From contig JAHDQN010000016.1 in NCBI GenBank assembly GCA_018433775.1, forward strand, positions 27,062-91,061: a DNA stretch of 64,000 bases, in the 5' to 3' direction. Source of the DNA: Deltaproteobacteria bacterium. GTDB lineage: Bacteria > Desulfobacterota > Desulfomonilia > UBA1062. The notes under the pieces were generated by a model. It made no database searches and was not told the origin of the DNA. It was given only the letters and a program-made list of their open reading frames with translations. The position numbers and the translations under genes are program-made. Shown piece after piece: positions 8,160-19,500 of this stretch (within the stretch, counting starts at the first letter, position 1; each line of letters opens with the position of its first letter).

Positions 8160-8855
8160 TCACTTCTGCAGGCTTTTCTGAATGGCGCTCTGAATCCTCC
8201 TCTGGAAGAGGCGCTTGAGAATATAGCCTCTCAGGAACTCCGCAACCCGCGCAATCTCGGTGGTGATGCGGATGTTCTCCTTGGCGGACGTGCCGTGCAC
8301 GGCATCCCGCCGCAGCCTGATCTCATGGTCGATGATCTCATTGCCGAGCCGGACATAGAAATCCAGCTTCCTGATATCCAGCCCGAAGTCCATGATCCTT
8401 TTGAGGATATCTCGCGCAAAGCGGATATCCTCCTGGTCATAGAGCACCTTGCCCTTTTCCTGCATATAAGGCATCAGCAAGCCGGTTTTCTGCGCCAGCT
8501 GGAGCTGCTCATCGGTAAGCCCGGTCTGCTCGAGGAACCCGCTCTTTTCGACCATGACATTGCCGGTCTCTGACGACGACGCGCCGAACACGGCATCTTC
8601 GATGGCTTCGGCTTCTTCGAGGCTCAAGCCCTCATCCATCCTCCTCAAGATGTTCCGGATGACCGAGAGGGGAAAATATTTTGTCTCCTGCAGATGGCGG
8701 ATGGCCTGAATCCTCTCCACACACCTTTCGTCGTAATACGCCATGCTCTTGTTGACCTTGGTGGGCTCGGGCAGAAGACCCTGCCTTACATAGTAGCGGA
8801 TGGTGGACGGCGGGACACCGCTTCTCTTTGCGATCTCACCGATTTTTATTTCCAT
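8160..8855 (-). CDS. MerR-family transcriptional regulator
   Basis: 231 aa with GGAGCTCC just upstream of the ATG. The N-terminal winged-helix reads IGEIAKRSGVPPSTIRYYVRQGLLPEP, with ERIQAIRHLQETKYFPLSVIRNIL as the second DNA-binding part, then a long helical C-terminal region with no cysteine cluster typical of metal sensors. This suggests an organic or acyl-type ligand rather than a metal. Its own promoter and those of the two monooxygenase-like genes at 2248 and 4694 carry AGTTTmACTTTA. I infer that this protein regulates all three, including itself. MerR proteins such as LiuR control acyl-CoA degradation genes, but the ligand here is unknown. Confidence 0.9.
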   Translation of the reverse strand: MEIKIGEIAKRSGVPPSTIRYYVRQGLLPEPTKVNKSMAYYDERCVERIQAIRHLQETKYFPLSVIRNILRRMDEGLSLEEAEAIEDAVFGASSSETGNVMVEKSGFLEQTGLTDEQLQLAQKTGLLMPYMQEKGKVLYDQEDIRFARDILKRIMDFGLDIRKLDFYVRLGNEIIDHEIRLRRDAVHGTSAKENIRITTEIARVAEFLRGYILKRLFQRRIQSAIQKSLQK

Positions 8856-8874
8856 CTGGAGCTCCTTTTAAGCG

Positions 8875-8926
8875 TAAAGTGAAACTATAAGCTCTCCCTA
8901 TAACTCATCGCACTGCTTTTTGTCAA
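8875..8926 (-). promoter_or_regulatory. merR promoter with operator-like element
   Basis: On the minus strand TTGACA (8926-8921) is followed after 17 nt by TTATAG. A few nt downstream lies TAGTTTCACTTTA (8887-8875), one base different from the element in the two monooxygenase promoters. A position near the expected transcription start suits negative autoregulation. Confidence 0.6.
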
Positions 8927-9225
8927 AGGAGAGATAAAACGGTTTTGCGCCGGAAATCAGCCATGCCGTCCGGGGGACGGATTCTGCGGGCAGGCGTTTT
9001 TCGATCGATGGCATGAACCCTTAAAAACCCTTCGATACTTTCCCGCAGCAAGTTTAAACAGGGATCAGGCCCCACCTTTTCAATCCCTGAAAACAAGCGG
9101 ACCAAGAGGGAGGATTGAAGCGGATGGCCCGGATGCCGGGGACAGAACCGCGCCTCTGGTGCCGCTGCGGGAGGCCGGGCATCTGCTTTCCATCCGGCGG
9201 GCATCTATTCCCGCCGGGAGAGGTG
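8927..9225. other. Intergenic between merR and the M48 lipoprotease gene
   Basis: About 300 bp with no convincing gene. A 93-codon minus-strand frame (8923-9204) is Pro/Arg-rich and overlaps the merR promoter, so it was not accepted. No strong terminator was seen for the protease gene. Confidence 0.4.
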
Positions 9226-10011
9226 CTATTTCCGGTAATACTTCATGGCCTCGGGAATCATCTTTTTGATGGCCTCGATCCGGGCCTGATCTGCAGGGTG
9301 GGTTGAGAGGAACTCCGGCGGCGACGGCTTGTCGGATGCGCTCATCATCCGCTGGAAAAAACCCGCAGCCTCTCTCGGATCGTACCCTGCCTTGGCCATG
9401 AGGACCAGCCCGATCTGGTCGGCCTCGTACTCCTGCCTCCGGCTGAAGGGCAGCACGACCCCCACCGTGCCGGCGATCCCATAGCCCAGGTTCAACGCCT
9501 GGATCGCTGTCGGGCTTCTGTTGGCAATTGCCGCATTGAGGCCCTGCTGGCCGAGCTGCAGGAGCAGCTGCTGGCTCATCCGCTCACCGCCGTGGCGGGC
9601 GATGGCGTGGCCGACCTCATGGGCCATGACGAACGCGAGACCTGCTTCGGTTTTCGTATAGGGAAGGAGACCGGTATACACTGCCACCTTTCCGCCGGGA
9701 AGGGCAAAGGCGTTGGCTGTTTCGTCGTCTTGTATCGCCGTGAACTCCCAGTTGTAATCCGGCTGGTTGGAGACCACGGCTATCCGGGAGCCTACCCGCT
9801 TCACCAGGGCGTTTATCTGGGGGTCTTGCGATACCTGTTCTTCTGCCAGGATCTGTTGGTAGGCCTCGAGCCCCAGGGCCATTTCCTGCTGCTCGGGCAC
9901 AAGCAGCAGCTGAGATCTGCCGGTCACCGGTGCAGTGGCGCATCCGGCTGCAAGAAGCATAACGGTCAGGGATATCACGAGATATCGGACCATGCTCGAT
10001 ACGTGTTTCAT
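9226..10011 (-). CDS. M48-family metalloprotease lipoprotein (LoiP/YcaL-like)
   Basis: 261 aa from the ATG at 10011, preceded by AGGAGG ten nt upstream. The signal ends in lipobox LAAGC (Cys24), so it is probably anchored in the outer membrane facing the periplasm. The zinc site is HEVGH at residues 131-135, with the third ligand in the downstream RRQEYEADQIG helix. The peptidase domain runs to the C-terminus, with STHPADQARI near the end as in the Oma1/YcaL group. This family degrades misfolded envelope proteins; E. coli LoiP and YcaL act in BAM quality control. It is transcribed alone from the strong promoter at 10116-10144. Confidence 0.9.
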   Translation of the reverse strand: MKHVSSMVRYLVISLTVMLLAAGCATAPVTGRSQLLLVPEQQEMALGLEAYQQILAEEQVSQDPQINALVKRVGSRIAVVSNQPDYNWEFTAIQDDETANAFALPGGKVAVYTGLLPYTKTEAGLAFVMAHEVGHAIARHGGERMSQQLLLQLGQQGLNAAIANRSPTAIQALNLGYGIAGTVGVVLPFSRRQEYEADQIGLVLMAKAGYDPREAAGFFQRMMSASDKPSPPEFLSTHPADQARIEAIKKMIPEAMKYYRK

Positions 10012-10115
10012 CTCCTTGTATCCTCCTGGCGTGTGATGCGAGACTCGTCTCGCCATGCAGACCCTTTACCCCCTTTTTCTCGCCATTTCAATGATACCGA
10101 TGGCGGCACAGTATA

Positions 10116-10144
10116 AGTATACGGCCATTATCCCGCCTTGTCAA
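10116..10144 (-). promoter_or_regulatory. Near-consensus sigma-70 promoter of the M48 lipoprotease gene
   Basis: On the minus strand TTGACA (10144-10139), 17-nt spacer, TATACT (10121-10116). This predicts a leader of about 100 nt to the start at 10011. Confidence 0.8.
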
Positions 10145-10365
10145 AGACCCCGGAGGAAAGCACCGCCCTGCATGATGATTCTCGGTTCATATTTTTTTGG
10201 AATTTCCTGATGAGAGTCCGGCCAATGGGTCTGTGATGATGCTGTATAACCTTTTTTTCATTTTTTAATGAAATAATTTTCTCACACACTCCCGGGATAA
10301 CGCGAAGTGATAAGGGTATATTTTATAAGGTGTGAATATGCCTTGTAAAATACGGCATATCCTGC

Positions 10366-10382
10366 GTGGTACAAATCATGCA
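10366..10382 (+). promoter_or_regulatory. Candidate sigma-54 promoter for the giant repeat protein gene
   Basis: GTGGTACAAATCATGCA places GG and GC exactly 12 nt apart, as in the -24/-12 consensus TTGGCACGNNNNTTGCW, matching all but four of the defined bases. It lies 183 nt upstream of the start at 10565. The surrounding 300 bp are AT-rich with no gene. Single matches of this kind can be chance. Confidence 0.4.
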
Positions 10383-10564
10383 GAGTTTTGTAGGATCAAT
10401 CATGATCTTCAGTGAGGCTGTGATATCTGATCAGGCTGTGGGGGGATAGTTTCAGTCATGAGTTGGAGGAGTACGAATACGCATTTCTCACCATATTTTC
10501 TCCATATTTCTCTTCCCGGTTTTCCGTCAGTGATTTCAGACACAAAGGCTTAGGGGGGTCTTCC

Positions 10565-13500
10565 ATGGACGTAACCTGGAAAAGATTCTTTTTGACCACT
10601 GTTGCATTTGTACTTTTCATCGCTTTTCTGATGACCAGCGCCCATGCCGCGGTAGTAGCCGTCAATGCAGGCGGTGCCGCATACACAGCATCCGACGGCA
10701 CCTCGTACCTGGCCGATGTCCATTTCACCGGAGGCAGCACCTATACCGCAACTCAGGATATCGTGAACACGGGCGACGACCCCCTTTACCAGAGCCAGCG
10801 TTACGGCTTCGGGAGCGAGTTTTCCTACAGCATCCCCATAGACGCCGGGATCTACGATATCACCCTCCACTTTGCCGAGCTCTACTACGACAACGCGGGG
10901 GACCAGATATTCGACGTAGACATCGAGCACGGAGAGTACAGTCTCCAGGATATCGATATCCTGAACGAGGCTGATGGCAAATTCATGTCCTATACCAGAA
11001 CCGTTTCTTCGGTGAATGTGTCGGACGGAGAGCTGAACATCACTTTCTATGGTGCGCACGACGCATCCGTCTGCGCCATAGAGGTCAACCTGGCTGCGCC
11101 CACGGCAGAGATCTCCGCCAATCCCGGCACCATCGATGCAGGCCAGGACGTGACCCTTTCATGGGAAACCACCAATGCGACGGGCGTGAGCATCGACCAG
11201 GGCATCGGGATCGTAGACGATTCCGGATCGAGAACGGAAAGCCCTGCAGTCACCACCACCTATCGGATCACGGCGAACGGACCAGGCGGCACGATCACCG
11301 ACAGCGTGACCGTGACTGTGAACACGCCGGCGCCCACGGTGATGTTCACGGACTCGTCTGCTTCCATAGTGGAGGGGAATCAGTACATCTTGTCGTGGGC
11401 CTCGGAGAACGCCACGAGCGCGAGCATCGACAACGGCGTGGGGCCCGTTGACCCGACCGGCGATAAGGGTGTTTACCCTGTTCTTACCACTACTTATACC
11501 ATTACGGTCAGCGGCCCCGGAGGCACGGCTGCCGACAGCGTAACCGTGAATGTGCTTCCCCTTCCCACGGTGGATATCACGGCGGATCCCACCAATGTGA
11601 ACATCGGGAGCTCATCGACTCTTTCTTGGACCTCCTCCAACGCCACCTCGGTGACCATCAGCCCGGGGAATCTATCAGATGCACTGAGCGGAACGCTTAC
11701 AGTCACTCCAACCGAAACGACCACGTATACCATAACAGCCACCAATGCCCATGGATCGCGTGAGGAATCGGTCATGGTCATGGTGGAGGAACCGCCCATC
11801 ATCAAGAGCTTTACCGCCGATCATGTGTCCATCGTCAGGGGCTCGTCCGCTACCCTGGCTTGGGACACCGAGGGTGCGGACTCGGTCAGCATCGGTGACA
11901 TCGGCACGGTTACTCCCGACGGCACAATGACCGTGACACCGCTTGTCGATACTACATACACCCTCTCTGCAAGCAACCAGTCCTCGGATGGATTGCCGGT
12001 CACGTCCAGTGTCACCGTGGAAGTGAATGAGCCCTCGACAGCGGGAATCACGGCAAGCCCCACCACCATCATTGCAGGACAGAATCAGACGGTCACCTTG
12101 TCCTGGAGCTCCACCAATGCTGAAAGTGCATTCATCCATAATTCGGCAAGCGGCAGCAGCCAGAGTGTAGCTCTGAGCGGGTCCATGACTGTCTCTCCTG
12201 CTCAGACAACCACCTACACCCTGACCGTGGACGGCCCGGGCGGTGAAGCCACGCACAGCACCACGGTCACGGTCTACTATCTGCCCACGGTTTCCATAGA
12301 CGCTGACGACGAGGATATCGCTGCCGGCGCTTCAACAACTCTGCAATGGACATCAACCGATGCCACCAGTGCGTCCATCGAGGGCATCGGCCCGGTAAGT
12401 GTGAACGGATCGCTGGTAGTGACTCCATTGGTGACGACCAACTATGTCATAAACGTGACCGGACCCGGGGGTCAGGCAAGTGATAATATAACGGTCAATA
12501 CGCACCCCGTGCCCACCGTGAGTATCACCTCCGACCTCACCACCATCGATCCGGGCGGGTCGGCCGTGCTGAGCTGGACCTCGAGCAACGCCGCCACGGC
12601 CACCATCAACTCCGGGATCGGACATGTCAACCCTGTGGGTACGCTCGCTGTTTCACCCCTGGTCACCACCACCTACACCATCAGGGTCGAAGGCCTGGGA
12701 GGGACGGCATCGGACAGCGTGACCGTGAGCCTGAGCTCGCAGATGGCCGTTGCCATCAACTGCGGAGGTGGTGCATACACCGCAATGGACGGCAAGCGAC
12801 ACGCGGCCGACACCTACTATACCGGAGGCAACGTCTATTCCACAAGTCACGCGATTGCAGGCACCTCGGATGATATGATCTACCAGAGCCAGCGCTACGG
12901 ATACGGCAGTGACTTCTCCTATGCCGTTCCCCTCGCGAACTGGAACTACGACATCACCTTCCGGTTCTCGGAGATGTACTATGATTATGCGGGCGACCAG
13001 GTATTCAGCATCATCGCCGAAGACGAGCAGATCGTTGCTGATCTGGACATCCTCTCTCAGGCCGCCAAGTACACTGCCTATGACGTCACGGTCTCTTCCG
13101 TGGCAGTGTCCGACGGCGTGCTCAATCTCACCTTCAGCGGCCTGAACGACGCCGCGGTCTGCGCGATCGAGGTCACTCCCACCCCGCCTGCGGCAACCCT
13201 GACCGCATCGATCAACCCCATTATTGAGGGGACATCTACGGTCCTGAACTGGACATCCATGGATGCTACGGTCGCCAGCCTCGACCAGGGTATCGGCACG
13301 GTTCCCTTAAGCGGGACAATAAATGTGTCTCCAGTGGTTACCACCACCTACACCCTGACCGTGGACGGCCCGGGAGGCTTTTCTACCGTCAGTACGACCG
13401 TTACCGTGAATAATCTGCCCGTGATCAGCTCGTTTGCGGCAAGCCCTGTCACGATCACCGAAGGTGATTCCACCAATCTTTCCTGGACGACAGCCAACAC

Positions 13501-16500
13501 AGTCTCAGCGAGCATCGACCTGATCGAGGAGATCATCGGGGTGATCGGCTCTGTCTCGGTCTCCCCGGTTGTGACCACCACATACATGCTCACGGCTACC
13601 AATCCGTATGGTTCACGTTCGGATACCGTGACCGTGATCGTGAACAACCTGCCCGTGATCAACACGTTTACGGCAAGCCCGAACCCGATTACCGAGGGTT
13701 TTCCTACCACGCTTTCCTGGACGACAACCAATGCCACAGGCGTAATTATTGATAACGGTGTTGGAAGCCTGAACACTTCAGGTTCGGTCGATGTCAGTCC
13801 GGAAGAGGAAACCACCTATATCTTAACGGCCACCAACGACTATGGTGCACGTTCCGAAAGCGTCACCGTGAGCGTGGATAGGTTGCCGTCCGTAGACATA
13901 TCCGCATCGCCGTCAACGATTCTTGAAGGGGCGGCGACCACCCTTTCATGGACCTCGTTCGATACGGATACCCTGACTATCGAACCCGATATCGGGGTGT
14001 TTTTGACCCCGAACACCAGCGAATCAGTGAGCATTTCGCCTACCCGGACGACCGAATATCGGATTACTGCTGAAAACGAATATGGATTGCGCTCAGACAG
14101 CGTGATCGTGACCGTGAACAACCTGCCGGCCATAAGTTCGTTCATTGCCTCATCCTCAGCGATCATCGAGGGACAGTCCGCAAACCTGAGCTGGTCGGTC
14201 GCAGGAGCGGATTCCGTGAGCATCAACCAAGGGGTCGGACTCGTGGACTTAACCGGCACCAGGGAGGTGTTTCCCGTTATCACAACCACTTACACACTGA
14301 CTGCTGTCAACATCCACGGCACCCGTACGGCAAACGTCAGCATTGTTGTGGACCAGCTCCCCACTGTCAGCATCTCGGCCGTACCCAATGCCATCTCCGA
14401 AGGGGAGTACTGCACGCTCTACTGGAGCACGTTCAATGCAACAACTGCTGAAATTGACGAGGGTATCGGCGTCGTTACCCCGAACGTCATGGGGAACAGG
14501 GACAATGTCAGTCCGGTTGTCACAACCACCTATACCCTCACCGCAGGCAATGCCAGCGGCACTAGGACAGCCAGTACAACCGTAACGGTGTACAGTGATC
14601 CGGTCATTGGTTCTTTTACCGCGGATTCAAATGCCATTGTGGAAGGAAGCCCGGCGATGCTGACCTGGTCCACCACGCACGCGGATTCCGCGAGTATCGA
14701 CAACGGCGTGGGCGCCGTAGCTGTAAACGGCTCCGTCACGGTCACCCCTGCCGTGACCACCACCTATACGCTCACCATAAGCAACCGTTACGGCTCGGCA
14801 AGCGAGAGTCAGACCATCACAGTCAATCACCTGCCCCTGGTGAGTTTGTCGGTGCAGCCCGGCACCATAGCCCGCGGGGAAAGCGCAACACTCTCATGGA
14901 CAACGTCTAATGCGGAGACCGTAAGCATCGACAACGGCGTGGGCGCACAGACACCCAATACCGCAGGCACTTATACCGTGTCCCCGGAGCTGACCACCAC
15001 CTATACCATCACGGCCGGAAACGATTTCGGTGAGAGAACAGCAAACGTGACCGTAAACGTGAATACGCCGCCAACATTGAGCATTTCAGCGGATTCTTCT
15101 GTTATCTGCCAAGGAGATAGCGCAATCCTTACATGGAATTCCACCGATGCCGACACCGTGAGCATCGACCGGGGTATCGGTACAGTGGACCAAAGCGGCT
15201 CCATGCCGGTCTCCCCCACAACTGACACCTCTTACACCATTACCGCAACGAATGAATCCGGGACTTCCACCGCTGGTGTATCCATCACAGTCAATTCCGC
15301 TCCGGCAGCACAGATCACTGCGGATGCAGTTTCCATCAACTCAGGGGAAAGCGTAACCCTGACCTGGTCCACCAACGGTGCTACAAACGCGATCATCAGC
15401 CCTGATATCGGCGAGGTGGACCTGAACGGCTCGCGGGAGGTCAGCCTTACAGAAGACACCACCTTTACCATTTCTGCGTACGGGTGCGGTGAATCGAGCG
15501 ACAGTATATTCATCAGAGTATATAACCAGCCGACAGTGGCGATTTCCGCAAGCCCTGACACCATTACCCAAGGCCAGTCCAGCACGTTGAGCTGGACGAC
15601 CAAAGATGCGACGAGTGTGAGCATCGATCAGGGCATCGGGGAAGTCGAAGAGAATGGGGATATCTCGGTGTCACCTCAGGGAACCACGACCTATACCATA
15701 ACCGTGGAAGGCCCCGCAGGCCAAGGAAGCGACAGTGTCACCCTCAATGTAAACAGACTGCCCGTTATCGATACATTCACAGCGAGCCCCACGAGAATAG
15801 CTCAAGGAGGAATCTCGACCCTCACCTGGACGACAACGAATGCAACGAGCGCGAGCATCGATCCGATCACCGAGGAGATCGGGGTGAGCGGCTCCATCGA
15901 TGTGAGTCCTTCCGTGACAACCGCCTATACCCTCAATGCCCTCAACAGTTACGGCTTGACGACCGCGGTCTTTACCGTGGTCGTGGGTGATGATGCCCCT
16001 GTCATCAATGCGTTCACGACTGACACCGAGTATGTAGTGTCCGGAAAAACCTGCACACTGTCCTGGTCCGTATCAGGTGCCGAGACCGGTGGGGTGAGCA
16101 TCGATTCAGGCATTGGAGTTGTCAGCGAGATTGGCTCAATGGAGGTTTCTCCGTCCGCGGGCATCAATGTCTATACACTGAGCGCCACCAATGGGGCCAG
16201 CATAACCGAGGCTACGGTAACGATCCATGCGGGCATCCCGCCGGAGGTGAGCATTTCTGCTTCCCCCAACCCGGTGGGCCAGGGGGGCGATACAACCTTG
16301 TCATGGGAGTCTGAGGGTGCGAGCACCTTGACCATTACACCGGACATCGGCCCGGTCGATGCCGAGGGTTCCATGGTTGTCTCACCCGAGTCAGAAATCA
16401 CCTATACCATTACAGGAACAAACCCCTATGGAACAGGCACTGCAAACGTCACGATCGATGTGATTCCTCTTCCGGTCATCGACTCATTCACCGCCTCTCC

Positions 16501-19500
16501 GGATTCCGTCCCGTCAGGCGGATCTACGGAACTGAGCTGGGCAACTACTGGAGCGGATTCCGTAAACATCGATCAAGTAGGTGCAGTTGCCTTGACAGGT
16601 ACCCAATCGGTCACTCCTGGTGTAACCACCACCTACATTCTTACTGCAACGAATTCATCCGGTTCGGTGACAAGGGAAATCACCGTGGTTGTGAACGACC
16701 TGCCCACGGTATCCATAACCGCAGATCTCACCACACTAACCGAAGGAGAAACCAGCATACTGAGCTGGAATTGCTCCAATGCCGATATCGTCACGATCGA
16801 CCGCGGGATAGGCATAGTGGCGTCGTCCGGCTCACAGGCGGTGACTCCAAGTGTCACTACGACTTACACCATTACCGCGACCAATGCCTACGGTTCCCTC
16901 ACAGATTCCGTCACCGTATCTGTGAACACCCTTCCCCAGGTGAGCATATGGGCACTTCCCGATATGATCACCGGCGGTCAGTCGGCCACCTTGAGCTGGA
17001 GTTCTTCAGACGCCGATATCGTTGAGATAGATAACGGCGTGGGCATACAGACTCCCAATTCATCCGGTTCCCAGATAGTGGAACCCACGACAACCACCAC
17101 CTATACGATCACGGCAACCAACGACTTCGGGACCCGGACAGCGGGAGTGACCGTGACCGTGGGCACACCTCCCACCGTGAGTCTGTCTGCATCCCTGCCC
17201 ACAATAAACCAAGGACAGAGCACTACGCTCTTCTGGAGCTCCACCGGCAGCGCCAACGTGAGCATCGACCAGGGTATCGGGAATGTCACTGCGTCAGGCA
17301 GTCTCGATGTCTCCCCGTTGGTCACCACCGAATACACAATTCTTGCTGCAAGCGCCTTCGGCATGGCGCAGCAAAGCCTGATAGTCACTGTGAACAATCT
17401 GCCCATGGTGAGCATCGCGGCAATGCCCGAAGCCATCAACTCAGGAGATCCATGCCAGCTTACATGGACATCCATCAATGCAGACATGGTGAGTATCGAT
17501 CCGGGAATCGGGCCGGTTGCGCCCAATTCACAGGGCTCGCAGAGCGTGTCGCCGAGCGTGACCACCAAGTATACCATCACTGCAAGCAACGTGTTTGGAT
17601 CGCAATTCCAGGAAGTTACTGTGGTCGTCAACGTGCTCCCCACCGTGAACATATCCGCATCTCCGTCCACGATCGACGAAGGAACATCTACCACGCTTTC
17701 CTGGTCTTCCACCAATGCCGACACCGTAAGCATCGACCAGGGAATCGGCCTGGTCGCAACGGAAGGGTCCATGACCGTTGCCCCGGTCGTGACCACGACC
17801 TACAAGGTTATCGCCACCAATGCCTTTGGCTCTCAGGAAGCCGAGGCCATCGTATTTGTGGGCAACTACCCGGTCCTGACGTTCTCGGTCTCTCCGACAA
17901 AGGTCAAAGAAGGCGAGTCCGCAGAACTGGCATGGTCCTGCACGGGCGCGGACGAAGTGACCATCGAACCAGGCATCGGGGTTCAGGCCGCCGGCGGCAC
18001 CTATCCGGTATCCCCGGCCGAGACCACCACGTACACCATCTCGGCAACGAACGATGTGGGCACCAGCACGGCCACCGCCACGCTCATGGTGGACAATGTG
18101 CCCACCGCGAACATATCTGCGGATGATACGAGCATTATCCAGGGAGGGTCCACAACCCTGTCCTGGTCAACCACGAACGCAGACATGGCGAGCATTGATC
18201 AGGGGATCGGCATAGTAACACCCAACATTGCCGGGTCTCGGGTCGAGTCTCCCACCGTGACCACCACCTACACCATCCTTGCCACGAATGCATACGGCTC
18301 TGCCAGTGATACCGTCACCATCACCGTGAGCGAGCAGCCCATGCCGACGGTGAGTATCTCTGCAGAACCGAACACAATCTTCAATCCGGACAATGTTTTA
18401 CTGAGCTGGAATTCCACCAACGCAGATAGCGTGGAGATCGATCAGGGCATCGGCCAGGTGACGCCTGTGGAAGGAGGCTCGCTGGAAATCCCGGTAAATG
18501 AAACCACCACCTATACCATCACTGCGACCAACGCCTACGGTTCGGCAACTGACTTTGTCACTGTTGCCGTCGGTCAGCTGCCGGGCGTGAGCATATCGGC
18601 CACCAGGTCACCCATCACCCAGGGCGAATCCACCACGCTCGTCTGGGAATCCGTGAACGCCGATTCGTGCAGCATCGACCAAGGAATCGGGGACGTGGAC
18701 TTGAGCGGAAACAGGGAAGTATCTCCTTTGGTGACGACCACCTACACGATCGAGGCGACCAATGACAGCGGGCCTGTTACAGCGAGCGTCACAGTCGAGG
18801 TGAACGAGCTTCCGGTCATCGACACCTTCACCGCCGATACGCCGTCGATCAACGAGGGGCAGTCGGCAACCCTTTCGTGGATGACTGCCAACGCAGACTC
18901 CGCGAGCATCGACCGCGGAGTGGGGACCGTATCGCCAAATGGGTCTGTCATGGTCTCTCCCACAGTGACCACCACCTACACCCTGACCGCCACGAACGCC
19001 TATGGGTCGGACACGGCATTGCTCACGATCACCGTGACCCAGCTTCCCGCCGCGAGCATCACCGCCAATCCCGCTCAGATAGAAACCGGGGGCTCCACCG
19101 TGCTTTCATGGACCTCTTCCAATGCCACGAGTGTGACCATCGAACCCGCCATCGGCATGGATCCTGTCCCCTTGAGCGGGTCCGTGACTGTCTGGCCCGA
19201 GGGAACCACGAACTATACGATCACGGCAATGAATGCCAACGGATCGGTCACCGACTCGGTCACGGTTATCACGGGCGATGTTCCTATGGTCGATATCACG
19301 GCCACACCGGAATTCATCAGCCAGGGCAGCTCTTCCACGCTGAGCTGGACCGCTACCGGAGCGGACACCGTGAGTATTGACCAAGGCATCGGCACGGTTG
19401 CGGCCACCGGCACTCAGACTGTTGCCCCGGCAGCCACCACCACCTATACCGTCACAGCGGGCAACGCCTACGGTACGGTGCACGCAAGCGCAACCGTCTC

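Noticed and set aside
8923..9204. 93-codon minus-strand frame upstream of the protease gene
   Set aside because: Pro/Arg-rich shadow-like composition and overlaps the merR promoter.
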